Positions 7,051 through 16,112 of a stretch of DNA of 30,600 bases are shown in pieces. Under the pieces are notes generated by a model. It worked only from the letters and a program-made list of their open reading frames with translations. It did not search any database and was not told where the DNA came from. This DNA comes from an uncultured Bacteroidales bacterium. Its GTDB lineage: Bacteria > Bacteroidota > Bacteroidia > Bacteroidales > UBA932. Within the stretch, counting starts at the first letter, position 1; each line of letters opens with the position of its first letter. The translations under genes were made by a program, and so were the position numbers. The stretch lies in NCBI GenBank assembly GCA_900546395.1, contig URDD01000028.1, positions 1 through 30,600 of the forward strand, written 5' to 3'.

Positions 7051-9279
7051 ATGACCGGAATGAAGAATCTATTTATAACGGGAACAGTCAAAACCATTGT
7101 CGCCCTTGCAGTCTTGACATCTGCTGGAATACTCCCCTCATACAGCCAGACGACTCACCATACTGATACACTGAAAAGCCAGCTGTCCGACACTCTGAAT
7201 ATTGAAGCTACTATCGTCAGCGCAAGAAAAAACTCTGTAGTATATCGTCTTGACAGGAAAAAGATAGACGGCAATGCAGATATTTCCGCTTCCGGAGGCA
7301 GCGCGGCAGACATTCTTTCATCCATGCCATCAGTCAGGACAGATGCAGACGGAGAAATCTCATTCAGAGGGAGTACTGGATTCCTTGTCTATGTGAATGG
7401 GAAACCGGCAATAACCGAAGGCACTCAGGCTCTGAAGCAGATTCCGGCATCTGAAGTCGAAGATATAGAAATAATAACATCCCCTTCTGCAAGATACAAG
7501 ACAGACGGAGAAGCAGGAATCATAAATATAAAGACAAAGAAACCGCTTGACCAGGGATTCGGAGGAAGCATATCGGCCTCAGGCAGCACCATCGGTTCGT
7601 GGAACGGCAATATCCTCCTCAACTGGAACAAAGGCAGCCAGAGGTTCTACATCGAGGGCAGCGGCTCCCAGCAGAAACAGAAAAGCCGTTTCGGACAGAC
7701 AAAATCAACATTGGTGGACAACTACGCCACGACTTCCGATGCAAACGGCCACAGATTCAGCGCAGTCACGTCATACATCGGCAAAGCGGGATGGGAATTA
7801 AGCAACGACTCACACTATGCCCATATAGAAATCCAGGCAGGAATCAGCGACAACGCCAGAGGCGGAGACATGAAGTACCACGAAAAGAGATTTATTGAAC
7901 ACAACCCTCTGTCTGACAACACATTTGACAGCTACGACAGGTACTCCAACGAAAAACACCTCGCCCAGATTGCAGCGGAATACAGATACATCCTTAACCA
8001 GCGCGGGGACAACATATCGGCTGAAGGACGGCTCAGGTACGACTGGTATGCCCTCGAATACACTGAAAGCAACATGTTTCTTCCGGACGGGACAAGATAC
8101 GAAGGCACAAGAGGATATGAAGACGAGCATCACTGGGACTATGACTGGGATTTAAGATATGAAATGAAGTACAGGCCACAAGGCCGGTTCGAGACCGGTG
8201 CGCAGATGACATCTTACAGCGAATCCGGAGACTACAGCCTGAAATATTGGGACAGGGAAGACAAGTCATTTCTCTGGGATGAAGACATGTATGCACCATT
8301 CTTCTACAGGAGACAGATTTTCTCACTCTATGCAATGGTAACAGAAAAGTTCGGTCCTCTTTCAATAGACGCCGGTCTGAGAGGGGATCTGACACGGGAC
8401 ATTATGGAAATCTCTGTAAAGGATGCCAGCCGGAACCTTACCCGCACAGAACTTTTCCCATCCATCCACCTTTCATACAGAGCCCCTGAAGACAACACTA
8501 TTTCAGCAGGTTACTCCTACAGGACTTCACGCCCCGGGATATGGAAGCTGGAGCCATATATAACTTATGAAGACTATTATACAAGACTTATCGGAAACCC
8601 TGATATAAAACCTGAATATATCCACTCAGCAGAAATAGGATACCGGAAAGTTTTCGGAAAGAACAGGGACAATATAAGCCTGACAGGATTCTTCCGCCGC
8701 AAAAAAGGCACGACAGACCTTATACGGAAACCATACAGTCCGGGAGTGACACTGGATTCGCTTATCAATGCTGGAAACGACCTGACATTCGGACTCGAAG
8801 CAGAGGCCGGAATCAAGGCTGCCAAATGGTGGAATATCCGTCTGGCCGGCAGTATCATGGAATACAAGTTCAAATCCACATCCGAAACAGGCCGCAACAT
8901 ATCAGGCACGAGCTATACAGCTTCGATGATAAACAACTTCACCGTGGCCAGACATACTGCCATACAGTTTGACGCGAATGCAGTAGGGCCCGCCTTTCTA
9001 TCACAGGGAAATGAAAAGGGCTACTTTTACTTCGACCTTGCAGTACGGCAGAAACTGCTCAAAGAGCGGCTTGCTCTTTCGCTGGCCTTCCACGACACTT
9101 TCCATACGGCTCACTACATGAAAACCAGAAACATAGAAGGTCTGACATCCGTTACAGACATCAGACCTGTCTATCCGTGCATTACGCTTTCTTTAAGCTA
9201 TTCCTTCAACATAAAGCCTGGAAAAGAAGCATCAGGTGCCATATCCGCTGGCGCATCATTTGAAGGAAAAGACTTTTAG
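7051..9279 (+). CDS. Outer-membrane beta-barrel protein, TonB-receptor-like (OMP_b-brl_3 type)
   Basis: 742 residues. Signal peptide ~1-33 (ending near PSYSQ). Residues ~50-170 form a plug-like domain (DILSSMPSVRTDADGEISFR, STGFLVYVNGKPA, SEVEDIEIITSPSARYKTDG, AGIINIKTKKP), as in TonB-dependent receptors. The rest is a barrel with alternating aromatic strands, including ISAGYSYRTSRPGIWKLEPY. Members often carry an N-terminal carboxypeptidase-regulatory-like domain of ~80 residues; here only ~20 residues separate the signal peptide from the plug. No SusD partner is adjacent, so glycan import is not implied; metal, haem or peptide uptake or an assembly role are open. The start may be the ATG at 7051 or the in-frame ATG at 7060. 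A tandem-repeat operator candidate and promoter precede it. Confidence 0.85.
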   Translation: MTGMKNLFITGTVKTIVALAVLTSAGILPSYSQTTHHTDTLKSQLSDTLNIEATIVSARKNSVVYRLDRKKIDGNADISASGGSAADILSSMPSVRTDADGEISFRGSTGFLVYVNGKPAITEGTQALKQIPASEVEDIEIITSPSARYKTDGEAGIINIKTKKPLDQGFGGSISASGSTIGSWNGNILLNWNKGSQRFYIEGSGSQQKQKSRFGQTKSTLVDNYATTSDANGHRFSAVTSYIGKAGWELSNDSHYAHIEIQAGISDNARGGDMKYHEKRFIEHNPLSDNTFDSYDRYSNEKHLAQIAAEYRYILNQRGDNISAEGRLRYDWYALEYTESNMFLPDGTRYEGTRGYEDEHHWDYDWDLRYEMKYRPQGRFETGAQMTSYSESGDYSLKYWDREDKSFLWDEDMYAPFFYRRQIFSLYAMVTEKFGPLSIDAGLRGDLTRDIMEISVKDASRNLTRTELFPSIHLSYRAPEDNTISAGYSYRTSRPGIWKLEPYITYEDYYTRLIGNPDIKPEYIHSAEIGYRKVFGKNRDNISLTGFFRRKKGTTDLIRKPYSPGVTLDSLINAGNDLTFGLEAEAGIKAAKWWNIRLAGSIMEYKFKSTSETGRNISGTSYTASMINNFTVARHTAIQFDANAVGPAFLSQGNEKGYFYFDLAVRQKLLKERLALSLAFHDTFHTAHYMKTRNIEGLTSVTDIRPVYPCITLSLSYSFNIKPGKEASGAISAGASFEGKDF

Positions 9280-9316
9280 AATCTGAATGAGGACCGTATG
9301 CAAATACCGGAAGTTC

Positions 9317-9357
9317 AGAATAGACAAAGACGAGTTTGCATAGTACTATTCTTTTTT
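9317..9357 (+). terminator. Probable terminator of the beta-barrel gene
   Basis: AGAATAG (9317-9323) pairs with CTATTCT (9346-9352), an inner CAAA/GTTTG pairing is possible, and a T-run reaches 9357. It overlaps the last codons of the convergent permease gene, so its T-run doubles as that gene's Lys/Glu codons. The loop is long, so the call is tentative. Confidence 0.45.
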
Positions 9358-11670
9358 CAAAGACTCCACAGGACTGGTACGCGCTGTCTTTATGCTGTAA
9401 AAAAGTACAGAAACAGCAGCGATTACAGTCACAACCAGACCTACGCATACAAATATCCACCAGGACAGTCCGATATGATGGGTGTATCTTGATAGCCATT
9501 CATGCATTAAAAACCATGATACGGGAACAGCAAACACAAACGCCACTCCGGTCATCCGGACAAAGGTCCAGACAAGCTCTTTCAGCACCAAAGACAAATC
9601 CGCACCGAAAACCTTCTTTACTGAAACACTTCTGACTTGCTGCTGCATATAATATGAACTCAAGGCAAAAAGTCCCAGTGCCGAAACAGACAGTAACAGT
9701 ACAGTAAAAATCAGGACAATCTTCAGAATCCTCTGCTCGTCACTGTAACCGGCCAGGATTTCATCATCCATATATACTGCATTGAACACCATATCAGGAA
9801 ATACCTCACGGGCGTCAGCTTCAAGCCTTGCCAAGGCTTCTCTATGATTTCCATTTGTCTTCACCAGAAGACTCCACGGATAACCGTCTTGTGGGAAATC
9901 TTTATATTTGAATATCAAAGCCGCACTCTGCTCCTGCTCCAAAGGTCTGATTTTGAAATCACGGTATATTCCCCCTATCTGAATTGTTGAATTTCCCTTG
10001 GTAATAAACTCTGACTTGTCTTCACCTATTTCCAATTGGCTGAATGCATATTCATTCAGCCAATAAGAATCAGGAATATTGTTATCCTGCTTTTCTTCAA
10101 TCCCCAAGATGTCAAAATATGACTTGTCACCTATGATTTGCTGGAAAGACACATATCTGCTGTCCTGCAACTCAATCGTCCAGTTATTAGTTCCGCTCAA
10201 CGGAGTCCCATTTCCCAATCCTACCGCCTCAACACACGGCTCACTCTTCCATTTGTCAATAAGAGGATTAAGTTCACTCGTAACTCCAAACTGATTCTCA
10301 ACAATCAGCACATCCTCGGTATTATACCCCAAGTCAGCCGTAACAAGATGCCTTATTTGAAGGAATATTACCATTGCTGCAACAAGCATAATCACAGACA
10401 CCTCGTTCTGAATCACTATTATTATTTTACTATAAACAGTTTTAGTCTTTCTCCTGAGAGTTCCCTTTACTATCTCTATAGGGCTGACTTGCTGGATTAT
10501 AAGAGCAGGTACAAATCCTGAAATAAAACCTAAAAGAATAGTAAAACCGACAAGAGCCGATACACTTGCAACAGATATGGAACTGGAAACAGAAATTCTG
10601 TATGCAAGTATTTCCGATGCCACAGGAGCAAGTGCTTCAGCAAGCAAAACGGCAAGCACCATGGAAACACTGCAAATCAGAGTGCTTTCCATAATAATCT
10701 TGAAGAAGATACTCTTTCTGTCTGCCCCCACAAGTCTCCTTGCCGCCATTTCCTTCGCCCTGAAGCCATTAAGAGCTGTAGTGAGGTTAACATAATTAAG
10801 TACGGCAAAAACGACAAGAACCAGACACAGACTTAAAAGAAGATTCACAAGATCCCGGTTACCCAAAGTCAGGGTATCTGTCCAGTCCTGAGTACCATCC
10901 TGAAGGAAATAAACATCCTTAAGAGGAATAATCCTGACCTTATCGTACGCCTTCTTATATACCCAGAAATTACTTTCAAGCCAATCCAGAATTTCGCCTT
11001 GTTTCAGGCTCAAATCAGCACCAGGATGCGTCATCACGAAACACACACCACCTCCCGCATTGGACATATATTCATCATTAGCTATATTTATTTTAGGCAA
11101 TATATCTCCACGGAACAGAATATCAGGCGTTTTTAATATAGAATTTCCGAAATCTCTATAAACACCGCATATTGTAAGCTGGTAGCCTTCGCCAGCTGTC
11201 CATCTTATAACCTGCCCCACCGGATCCCTGTCAGGAAAATGAGCATTTGCAAAATCCTCGCTTATCATACACCTGTCCCAGGATATATGCCAGTCCGAGA
11301 CATTACCGCTTACAAGTTCATAACTGAAAATATCGAAAAAAGTGCTGTCGGCAGCAGTAGTACTTGCATATACCGGCTCCCCTGCAATAATAAACCTCTC
11401 TGCACCTCCGAAATAAGAAACACAGCATCCTTTTTCTATTTCAGGAAAATTGTTTTTCAGGTGCTTGTCAAGCCAGTATCCCATACTCACCCCTTCATCA
11501 TTGGCTATCAGATATATCCTGTCTGCGTTCTTCTGAAATGAATCAGTGGAGAACTGACGGACAAGATATATGGACAGCAATATGACAAAAGCCATGGATA
11601 TAGTAAGACCTATGATATTGACACTGGCATACAGCACGTTTTTCTTCAGAAAATTCCAAAAACTCTTCAT
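9346..11670 (-). CDS. FtsX/MacB-like ABC transporter permease
   Basis: 774 residues from the ATG at 11670 (MKSFWNFLKKNVLYASVNII); the frame is open ~20 codons further, but this start puts a basic N-terminus directly before the first membrane helix. Two FtsX-type halves: an N-terminal helix (residues ~11-37), a large extracytoplasmic domain (~40-270), three helices, then a second helix/extracytoplasmic domain (~410-630) and three C-terminal helices. Both halves show the cytoplasmic coupling motif after a helix: KEMAARRLVGADRKSIFFK and VRSVSVKKVFGADLSLVLKE. Such permeases work in lipoprotein or antimicrobial-peptide export and mechanotransmission rather than nutrient import. No ATPase gene is adjacent, which is unusual for the family. 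It is convergent with the beta-barrel gene. Confidence 0.88.
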   Translation of the reverse strand: MKSFWNFLKKNVLYASVNIIGLTISMAFVILLSIYLVRQFSTDSFQKNADRIYLIANDEGVSMGYWLDKHLKNNFPEIEKGCCVSYFGGAERFIIAGEPVYASTTAADSTFFDIFSYELVSGNVSDWHISWDRCMISEDFANAHFPDRDPVGQVIRWTAGEGYQLTICGVYRDFGNSILKTPDILFRGDILPKINIANDEYMSNAGGGVCFVMTHPGADLSLKQGEILDWLESNFWVYKKAYDKVRIIPLKDVYFLQDGTQDWTDTLTLGNRDLVNLLLSLCLVLVVFAVLNYVNLTTALNGFRAKEMAARRLVGADRKSIFFKIIMESTLICSVSMVLAVLLAEALAPVASEILAYRISVSSSISVASVSALVGFTILLGFISGFVPALIIQQVSPIEIVKGTLRRKTKTVYSKIIIVIQNEVSVIMLVAAMVIFLQIRHLVTADLGYNTEDVLIVENQFGVTSELNPLIDKWKSEPCVEAVGLGNGTPLSGTNNWTIELQDSRYVSFQQIIGDKSYFDILGIEEKQDNNIPDSYWLNEYAFSQLEIGEDKSEFITKGNSTIQIGGIYRDFKIRPLEQEQSAALIFKYKDFPQDGYPWSLLVKTNGNHREALARLEADAREVFPDMVFNAVYMDDEILAGYSDEQRILKIVLIFTVLLLSVSALGLFALSSYYMQQQVRSVSVKKVFGADLSLVLKELVWTFVRMTGVAFVFAVPVSWFLMHEWLSRYTHHIGLSWWIFVCVGLVVTVIAAVSVLFYSIKTARTSPVESLKKE

Positions 11671-11737
11671 AATACATATAAGTTTTACTGCAACAGCTCT
11701 CTGTGATTGCAACGTACCATTTTGAGCAAACAATATG

Positions 11738-11745
11738 CAAAGCTA
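11738..11745 (-). promoter_or_regulatory. Possible promoter element of the permease gene
   Basis: Minus-strand TAGCTTTG (11745 to 11738) matches TAnnTTTG, about 68 bases before the ATG. No exact -33 TTTG is present at the right distance. Confidence 0.35.
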
Positions 11746-11782
11746 TATATCAGTCTGTCTATCAATAACATGCTGACATTTT

Positions 11783-11820
11783 AAAAAAACACTGAGTGTA
11801 AAATTAATTTACACTCAGTG
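11783..11820 (-). terminator. Rho-independent terminator of the thioredoxin-like gene
   Basis: A perfect 13-bp stem: CACTGAGTGTAAA (11790-11802) pairs with TTTACACTCAGTG (11808-11820). Read on the minus strand it is followed by seven T (A-run 11783-11789 on the plus strand). Confidence 0.88.
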
Positions 11821-11861
11821 GAAAAATTCTTTACAAAGTCTTCCTGCCCCCGGAAAGCCTA

Positions 11862-12329
11862 TCATTTTTTCTTCAGGCAGTTTGCATTGACCTTGGAGAC
11901 AAAATCTTCCTTAGTCATAAAGCCGAGATTACGTACCGGCTCTCCATCTACAGGAATGAACAATACCGTAGGAATTGAGGATATGCCGTATGCCCTTGCC
12001 ACTTCCTGTGCATTGTCAACATTGACCTTGTAAAAGTCAACCTTGCCATCAAATTCAGCAGCAACTTCCTCCATAACAGGAGCCAGTTTCTTGCAAGGAG
12101 GACACCAGTCAGCGTAAAAGTCAACGACTGCAGGCCTCTTTCCTTCAAATTTCCACTCTTTGGTAGAATAATCCTCAACTTTAGATTTATATTCAGCACC
12201 TGTAAGAACAGTAACCTTGGAATTCTTGTCACTTTTCTTGGTATCCGCAGCTGAAGTGGTCTTGTTACTTGCATTGGCGCAACTTATTGTAAGAGCGACA
12301 GCAAGAGCTGCAAAAAAAACTTTTTTCAT
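11862..12329 (-). CDS. Thioredoxin-family periplasmic lipoprotein
   Basis: 155 residues from ATG at 12329 (a GTG immediately upstream is less likely). A signal peptide ends in lipobox T-I-S-C17, followed by a Ser/Lys/Thr-rich linker of ~20 residues. The thioredoxin fold begins near residue 40; the active site is W75-C76-P-P-C79-K in the context VVDFYADWCPPCKK, and the cis-proline loop is GISSIPTVLFIP. CPPC rather than CGPC suggests a redox potential different from cytoplasmic thioredoxin. Likely role is thiol-disulfide exchange in the envelope; the partner is unknown. It is a single-gene unit with its own promoter (12369-12400) and terminator (11783-11820). Confidence 0.92.
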   Translation of the reverse strand: MKKVFFAALAVALTISCANASNKTTSAADTKKSDKNSKVTVLTGAEYKSKVEDYSTKEWKFEGKRPAVVDFYADWCPPCKKLAPVMEEVAAEFDGKVDFYKVNVDNAQEVARAYGISSIPTVLFIPVDGEPVRNLGFMTKEDFVSKVNANCLKKK

Positions 12330-12368
12330 CACATATCAATTTATAATAATTATAATTTACACTCTATG

Positions 12369-12400
12369 CAAATCTACAAAAACCAAGTTACAACACCAAA
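12369..12400 (-). promoter_or_regulatory. Bacteroidetes-type promoter of the thioredoxin-like gene
   Basis: On the minus strand TTTG (12400 to 12397), 20-base gap, TAGATTTG (12376 to 12369). The predicted start lies ~33 bases before the ATG at 12329. Confidence 0.7.
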
Positions 12401-12460
12401 TTTTCACAAAATTTTCCGGCCTTTTTAAACAGACTGGTCTTTCACAAATGCGAAAGTTGG

Positions 12461-13603
12461 CTATCTGACTCTGAGCCTGCGTCCGATTTTCAGTACTGTT
12501 GTGGAGGATATTCCGTTGAGACGGCAGATTGCCCCGACTGTAGTTCCGTTATTTATAGCTATTCTTCCAAGCGTATCACCAGACTTCACTATATGGAATC
12601 TCATCGCAGCCCTCTCGGCTTCTTCCCTCCTGTCATCTTCTTCATTTCTGAACTCGTCTTCAAAATCCTGTTCATAATTGCTGTAAGGGCTGAAGTATTT
12701 GCGCTTCAGCACAAAAAGCCTGTGCCGCAAATCACCGGACTTGAAATCAATAAGCCACTGAGGGTCAAAGGCAAATCCGTTATATCGTGTTTCAAAATGC
12801 AGATGAGCTCCCGTAGAGCGTCCGGTAGAGCCTCCGAGTCCTATTTCATCTCCTGCACGAACCCAGTCTCCGGACTCCACATTTCTTTTTGACAGATGTC
12901 CGTAGAATGTTTCTATTCCATTTGGATGTCTGATTACCACCAGATTGCCATACCCGCCCATATATTTTGAGATTCTGACCTCCCCGTCAAATGCGGCATA
13001 TATAGGAGTACCTGTCTGCAAAGGAAGATCCACACCCTGATGTCTTCTTCCCCTTCTGATACCGAACTTCCCTCTCGGATGTATATCCCCTATATAGGGA
13101 CAATGGTACTGGCCAAGGCTATCTACTACCCAAAGAGACCACGTAAGCGGCAAACTGTCATACTTAACCTTGTAAGGATCCAGACTTGAAGCGTCCCAGT
13201 TCTCCTTGAACACGTCTGACTTCATCATATAGTCAGGATCTTTCATATATTGCCAGGAATTGTCGCTGTATAATATTACCTTGATATGCTCATTTACTGT
13301 ATCCAGTGTATCTATAGCATCTACGTCTGATGGTATGAGGGACTTTACGGGAGAGAATGCATACCTTGGCATAAAACGTTCCATTTCAGATTTGGACATA
13401 GATGCCGTAACCAGCTCTTTTACAGACCTTATCGTCTCTTTCACAGAGAGTGTGTCTGACTCCGGCCTCTCAGTAGTCTCAGACGAAACTGCCTCCTCAG
13501 AACGATTTATCCTGCTGTCTCCTGCCGCAAAGCTATAAACGGGCAGCAGCAACAATGCTGCCACCCAAAAGTCAAGAATCTTCATTTTCCCTAATAATAT
13601 CAT
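12461..13603 (-). CDS. M23-family peptidoglycan endopeptidase with C-terminal LysM
   Basis: 380 residues. N-terminal signal peptide (WVAALLLLPVYSFAAG). The M23 zinc site is complete: HQGVD near residue 186, the YGHLSKR segment, and HLHFE near residue 269. A charged linker (EDEFRNEEDDRREEAERAA) leads to a C-terminal LysM repeat (HIVKSGDTLGRIAINNGTTV). The protein should cut peptide cross-links in periplasmic peptidoglycan and anchor to glycan strands through LysM. The ATG at 13601-13603 overlaps the TGA of the upstream mutase gene (ATGA), suggesting translational coupling, with a GGAG tract five bases before it; the in-frame ATG at 13585 also gives a good signal peptide and cannot be excluded. 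It is the last gene of the ruvX-def-mutase operon. Confidence 0.92.
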   Translation of the reverse strand: MILLGKMKILDFWVAALLLLPVYSFAAGDSRINRSEEAVSSETTERPESDTLSVKETIRSVKELVTASMSKSEMERFMPRYAFSPVKSLIPSDVDAIDTLDTVNEHIKVILYSDNSWQYMKDPDYMMKSDVFKENWDASSLDPYKVKYDSLPLTWSLWVVDSLGQYHCPYIGDIHPRGKFGIRRGRRHQGVDLPLQTGTPIYAAFDGEVRISKYMGGYGNLVVIRHPNGIETFYGHLSKRNVESGDWVRAGDEIGLGGSTGRSTGAHLHFETRYNGFAFDPQWLIDFKSGDLRHRLFVLKRKYFSPYSNYEQDFEDEFRNEEDDRREEAERAAMRFHIVKSGDTLGRIAINNGTTVGAICRLNGISSTTVLKIGRRLRVR

Positions 13604-14955
13604 TTCGCTCCGAACTGCTCTGAGAGAATCTTCCTTACTGCGCTGACTTTCTCGTCAAGCAGTTCCTTTGAAGAAGCCTCGCATATAAATCGAAGATAAG
13701 GTTCTGTATTCGAAGGCCTTATATTAAACCACCACTGAGGAAACTCGACCCTGTATCCGTCAAAATCCATATAAGCGGTAGATTGCTCTCCATTCATAAA
13801 ATAATCCCTTATGGCATCCATCGCCCCTTTCTTGTCTTCGATTCTGAAGTTTATTTCTCCTGAATTCTGGTACTTTTCTATGCGTCCTATCAGCTGGCTC
13901 AATGACACTCCATTTTGTTTCATTTCAGCCACCACATTGAGGATCAGTATGGAAGCAAGCAGTCCACTGTCTGAATAGAAAAAGTCCCTGAAATAGTAGT
14001 GACCTGCCAGTTCTCCTCCATATACTCCGTCAAGTTCGCGAAGCTTGTGGGCTGCAAAAGCACGGCCTACTTTCCAGGTCCGCATCTCAGCTCCCATTGG
14101 AGCAAGATACTCGCCCACTGCCTTTGAGCTCCTGATATCCTGAAGGACAATGCCTTTCTCTCCTCTCTCCTGAAGGAAATAATGACCGAGAACCGCAATC
14201 ATCAGATCCGGAGAAATGAACCTTCCGTTTTCATCTACAAACATTACCCTGTCGGCATCACCGTCATATATGACACCTATGTCTGCCCTTGTATTCTTTA
14301 CAAGTTCTTTCAAGTCAGCTACATTTGCAGGAATCAAAGGGTTAGGCTCATGATTCGGGAATCGTCCGTCAAGAGTATCATATATGTATTCAGGCGCATC
14401 ACCGAAGAGCTCCTTTACATAGAGCGATGCCATACCATTTGATACATCCATCGCTATTTTAAGCGATGAGATATCCTTTTTATATTTCAGAAGGAACTCA
14501 AGATAATCCTTATGGATATCCATCGGGTGTACAACACCTTTCTTTTCAGAAACAGGACAGTCACGGCCTGATTCTATCCACTCCTTTATCTGGCCAAGGC
14601 CATTGTCATATCCGACAGGCAGTGCATTCTCCCTTGAAACTTTCATTCCATTGTATTCTGCAGGATTGTGCGAAGCAGTAATCTGGACAGAGGCTTTGAA
14701 CCCGTAATTTGCAGTACCGAAATATACCATAGGTGTAGTACTTAGTCCCAAGTCATAAACGTCAGCACCTGCGTCTGTCAGACCTTTTATAAGATAATCG
14801 TGAATTTCATCAGACGAAACCCTGCAGTCACGTCCGACAAGTACTTTGTCAGTAGCAAGAAGTTCAGGAAGGAAATACCCTACCTTGTAGGCTGTATTCC
14901 TATCAAAGTCAACATTATAGACTCCCCTGATGTCATAAGCGTGAAATGCTCCCAT
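13600..14955 (-). CDS. Phosphomannomutase/phosphoglucomutase (alpha-D-phosphohexomutase)
   Basis: 451 residues from ATG at 14955 (MGAFHAYDIRGVYNVDF); the frame is open ~10 codons further, but the family start matches here. It interconverts hexose 1- and 6-phosphates for nucleotide-sugar synthesis. All four loops are visible: phosphoserine loop TASHNP with Ser95, metal loop DGDADR (231-236), sugar loop GGELAGH (313-319; many homologues have Ser where Ala317 stands), and phosphate loop RPSNTEP (413-419). Bifunctional PMM/PGM is more likely than GlmM because of GELAGH, but substrate preference is not provable here. It lies 36 bases after def and overlaps the M23 gene by 4 bases. Confidence 0.93.
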   Translation of the reverse strand: MGAFHAYDIRGVYNVDFDRNTAYKVGYFLPELLATDKVLVGRDCRVSSDEIHDYLIKGLTDAGADVYDLGLSTTPMVYFGTANYGFKASVQITASHNPAEYNGMKVSRENALPVGYDNGLGQIKEWIESGRDCPVSEKKGVVHPMDIHKDYLEFLLKYKKDISSLKIAMDVSNGMASLYVKELFGDAPEYIYDTLDGRFPNHEPNPLIPANVADLKELVKNTRADIGVIYDGDADRVMFVDENGRFISPDLMIAVLGHYFLQERGEKGIVLQDIRSSKAVGEYLAPMGAEMRTWKVGRAFAAHKLRELDGVYGGELAGHYYFRDFFYSDSGLLASILILNVVAEMKQNGVSLSQLIGRIEKYQNSGEINFRIEDKKGAMDAIRDYFMNGEQSTAYMDFDGYRVEFPQWWFNIRPSNTEPYLRFICEASSKELLDEKVSAVRKILSEQFGAK

Positions 14956-14991
14956 AATTTGATAGATTGTAGGAACCCGTAGCACGGATTC

Positions 14992-15555
14992 TCAGATTTT
15001 TGACTTGTAACGCGGGATGACACGGCCTTTGGAAATGCCTTGCAATTTCTTGGTAATCATCTTTCTGCGGATTGGTGCCACTCTATCGACAAAGAGGTTT
15101 CCATCCAGATGATCCAATTCGTGCTGCACCATTCTGCAGGCAAATTTGTCAAGTTCTTCAGTAACTTTCTCGAAATTCTCGTTATAATACTCCACCTTGA
15201 TTTTTGACGGGCGGCGGACATCAGCATATACTCCCGGCACGCTGAGGCATCCTTCCGAATAATCACATTTGTCAGGACTCTCCTCCAACACAACAGGATT
15301 TATCATTGTTCTCTTGAAATCCTTCAGATAATCATACACATCGGACACTACTGTTCCATCAACTATGACCACCCTTTTTGAGACACCTACCTGAGGCGCT
15401 GCAAGACCACATCCGTCAGCCACTTTCAATGTCTCCCTCATATTTTCAAGAAGTTTCTGTATTTCTTCCTTTTCTGTAACCGGATCAACCTCTGCGGCTC
15501 TCTCGCGCAGAACTTCCGCTCCATACAAATAAATAGGCAATATGTTGTTTTCCAT
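14992..15555 (-). CDS. def: Peptide deformylase
   Basis: 187 residues. It removes the formyl group from nascent N-terminal methionine at the ribosome exit. The three family motifs are intact: GCGLAAPQ (48-55), EGCLS (101-105, metal ligand Cys103), and HELDH (145-149, two His ligands and the catalytic Glu). The length is at the upper end of the family (~165-190), with a basic C-terminus (KGRVIPRYKSKI). It begins 21 bases after ruvX, so the two are co-transcribed. Confidence 0.98.
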   Translation of the reverse strand: MENNILPIYLYGAEVLRERAAEVDPVTEKEEIQKLLENMRETLKVADGCGLAAPQVGVSKRVVIVDGTVVSDVYDYLKDFKRTMINPVVLEESPDKCDYSEGCLSVPGVYADVRRPSKIKVEYYNENFEKVTEELDKFACRMVQHELDHLDGNLFVDRVAPIRRKMITKKLQGISKGRVIPRYKSKI

Positions 15556-15576
15556 AATATATAATTTCTTTCAATA

Positions 15577-16071
15577 CTATCTCCGGCGCCTTGATCCTGA
15601 GACCTTATCCGACAGAGAATCAGGCACAAAGGAAGGACTACCAGCAAAAGACATGCCGCCGGAAGTCCTGTCCATATAACTCTGCAGGATTATGGCAGCA
15701 CTGATCTTGTCGACAGATGACTTGTCCTTTCTGTCCTTGTACTTCATTCCTCCGTCTATCATAGCGCGGTGTGCAAGAACAGAAGTGAATCTCTCGTCTT
15801 CTTTCATTATCGGTATCCCTGGAAAGGCCTTTGCCAAATGCTTTATGAAAATATCTACATCCCTGGCCGCCTCCGAAGGCCTGTTGTCCATATTCATCGG
15901 ATACCCTACCACAAATCCCGATATGTTCTCCTTTTGGGAAAAAGTTTTGAGATAATCTATTATATTTGCAGACTGTACTGTATCCAGCGCGGACGCGAAG
16001 ATACCCAGGGGGTCGCTCACTGCCACTCCCGTCCTTTTTCTTCCGTAATCTATTCCTATGATTCTGTCCAT
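15577..16071 (-). CDS. ruvX: RuvX/YqgF-family nuclease (putative pre-16S rRNA nuclease)
   Basis: 164 residues. RNase H-like fold nuclease implicated in 5'-end maturation of 16S rRNA and earlier proposed as a Holliday junction resolvase. The catalytic acidic residues sit in GIDYGRKRTGVAVSD (Asp8), EDERFTS (Glu93) and SSVDKISAAIILQSY (Asp121). The C-terminal ~25 residues are a Ser/Arg-rich extension ending in RRRR, beyond the usual ~138-residue length. It is the first gene of the operon ruvX-def-mutase-M23; its promoter overlaps the beginning of the divergent M23 gene. Confidence 0.93.
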   Translation of the reverse strand: MDRIIGIDYGRKRTGVAVSDPLGIFASALDTVQSANIIDYLKTFSQKENISGFVVGYPMNMDNRPSEAARDVDIFIKHLAKAFPGIPIMKEDERFTSVLAHRAMIDGGMKYKDRKDKSSVDKISAAIILQSYMDRTSGGMSFAGSPSFVPDSLSDKVSGSRRRR

Positions 16072-16081
16072 AAAACGGGTA

Positions 16082-16112
16082 CAAAGTTAACACTAAAGTA
16101 TGGCACGGCAAA
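16082..16112 (-). promoter_or_regulatory. Promoter of the ruvX operon, overlapping the divergent gene's start
   Basis: On the minus strand TTTG (16112 to 16109), 19-base gap, TAACTTTG (16089 to 16082). The -33 box lies inside codons 4-5 of the plus-strand M23 gene (ATG at 16100). The predicted start is only a few bases from the ruvX ATG at 16071, so the message is nearly leaderless. Confidence 0.7.

Noticed and set aside
12421..12432. Third copy of the 6927-6962 operator (CTGTTTAAA on the minus strand) upstream of the thioredoxin-like gene
   Set aside because: Only nine bases match, it is single, and its distance from the -33 box (about 24 bases) differs from that in the barrel gene promoter.
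12461..13603. Phage endolysin
   Set aside because: Signal peptide, LysM and position in a housekeeping operon fit a cellular M23 peptidase; no phage genes nearby.
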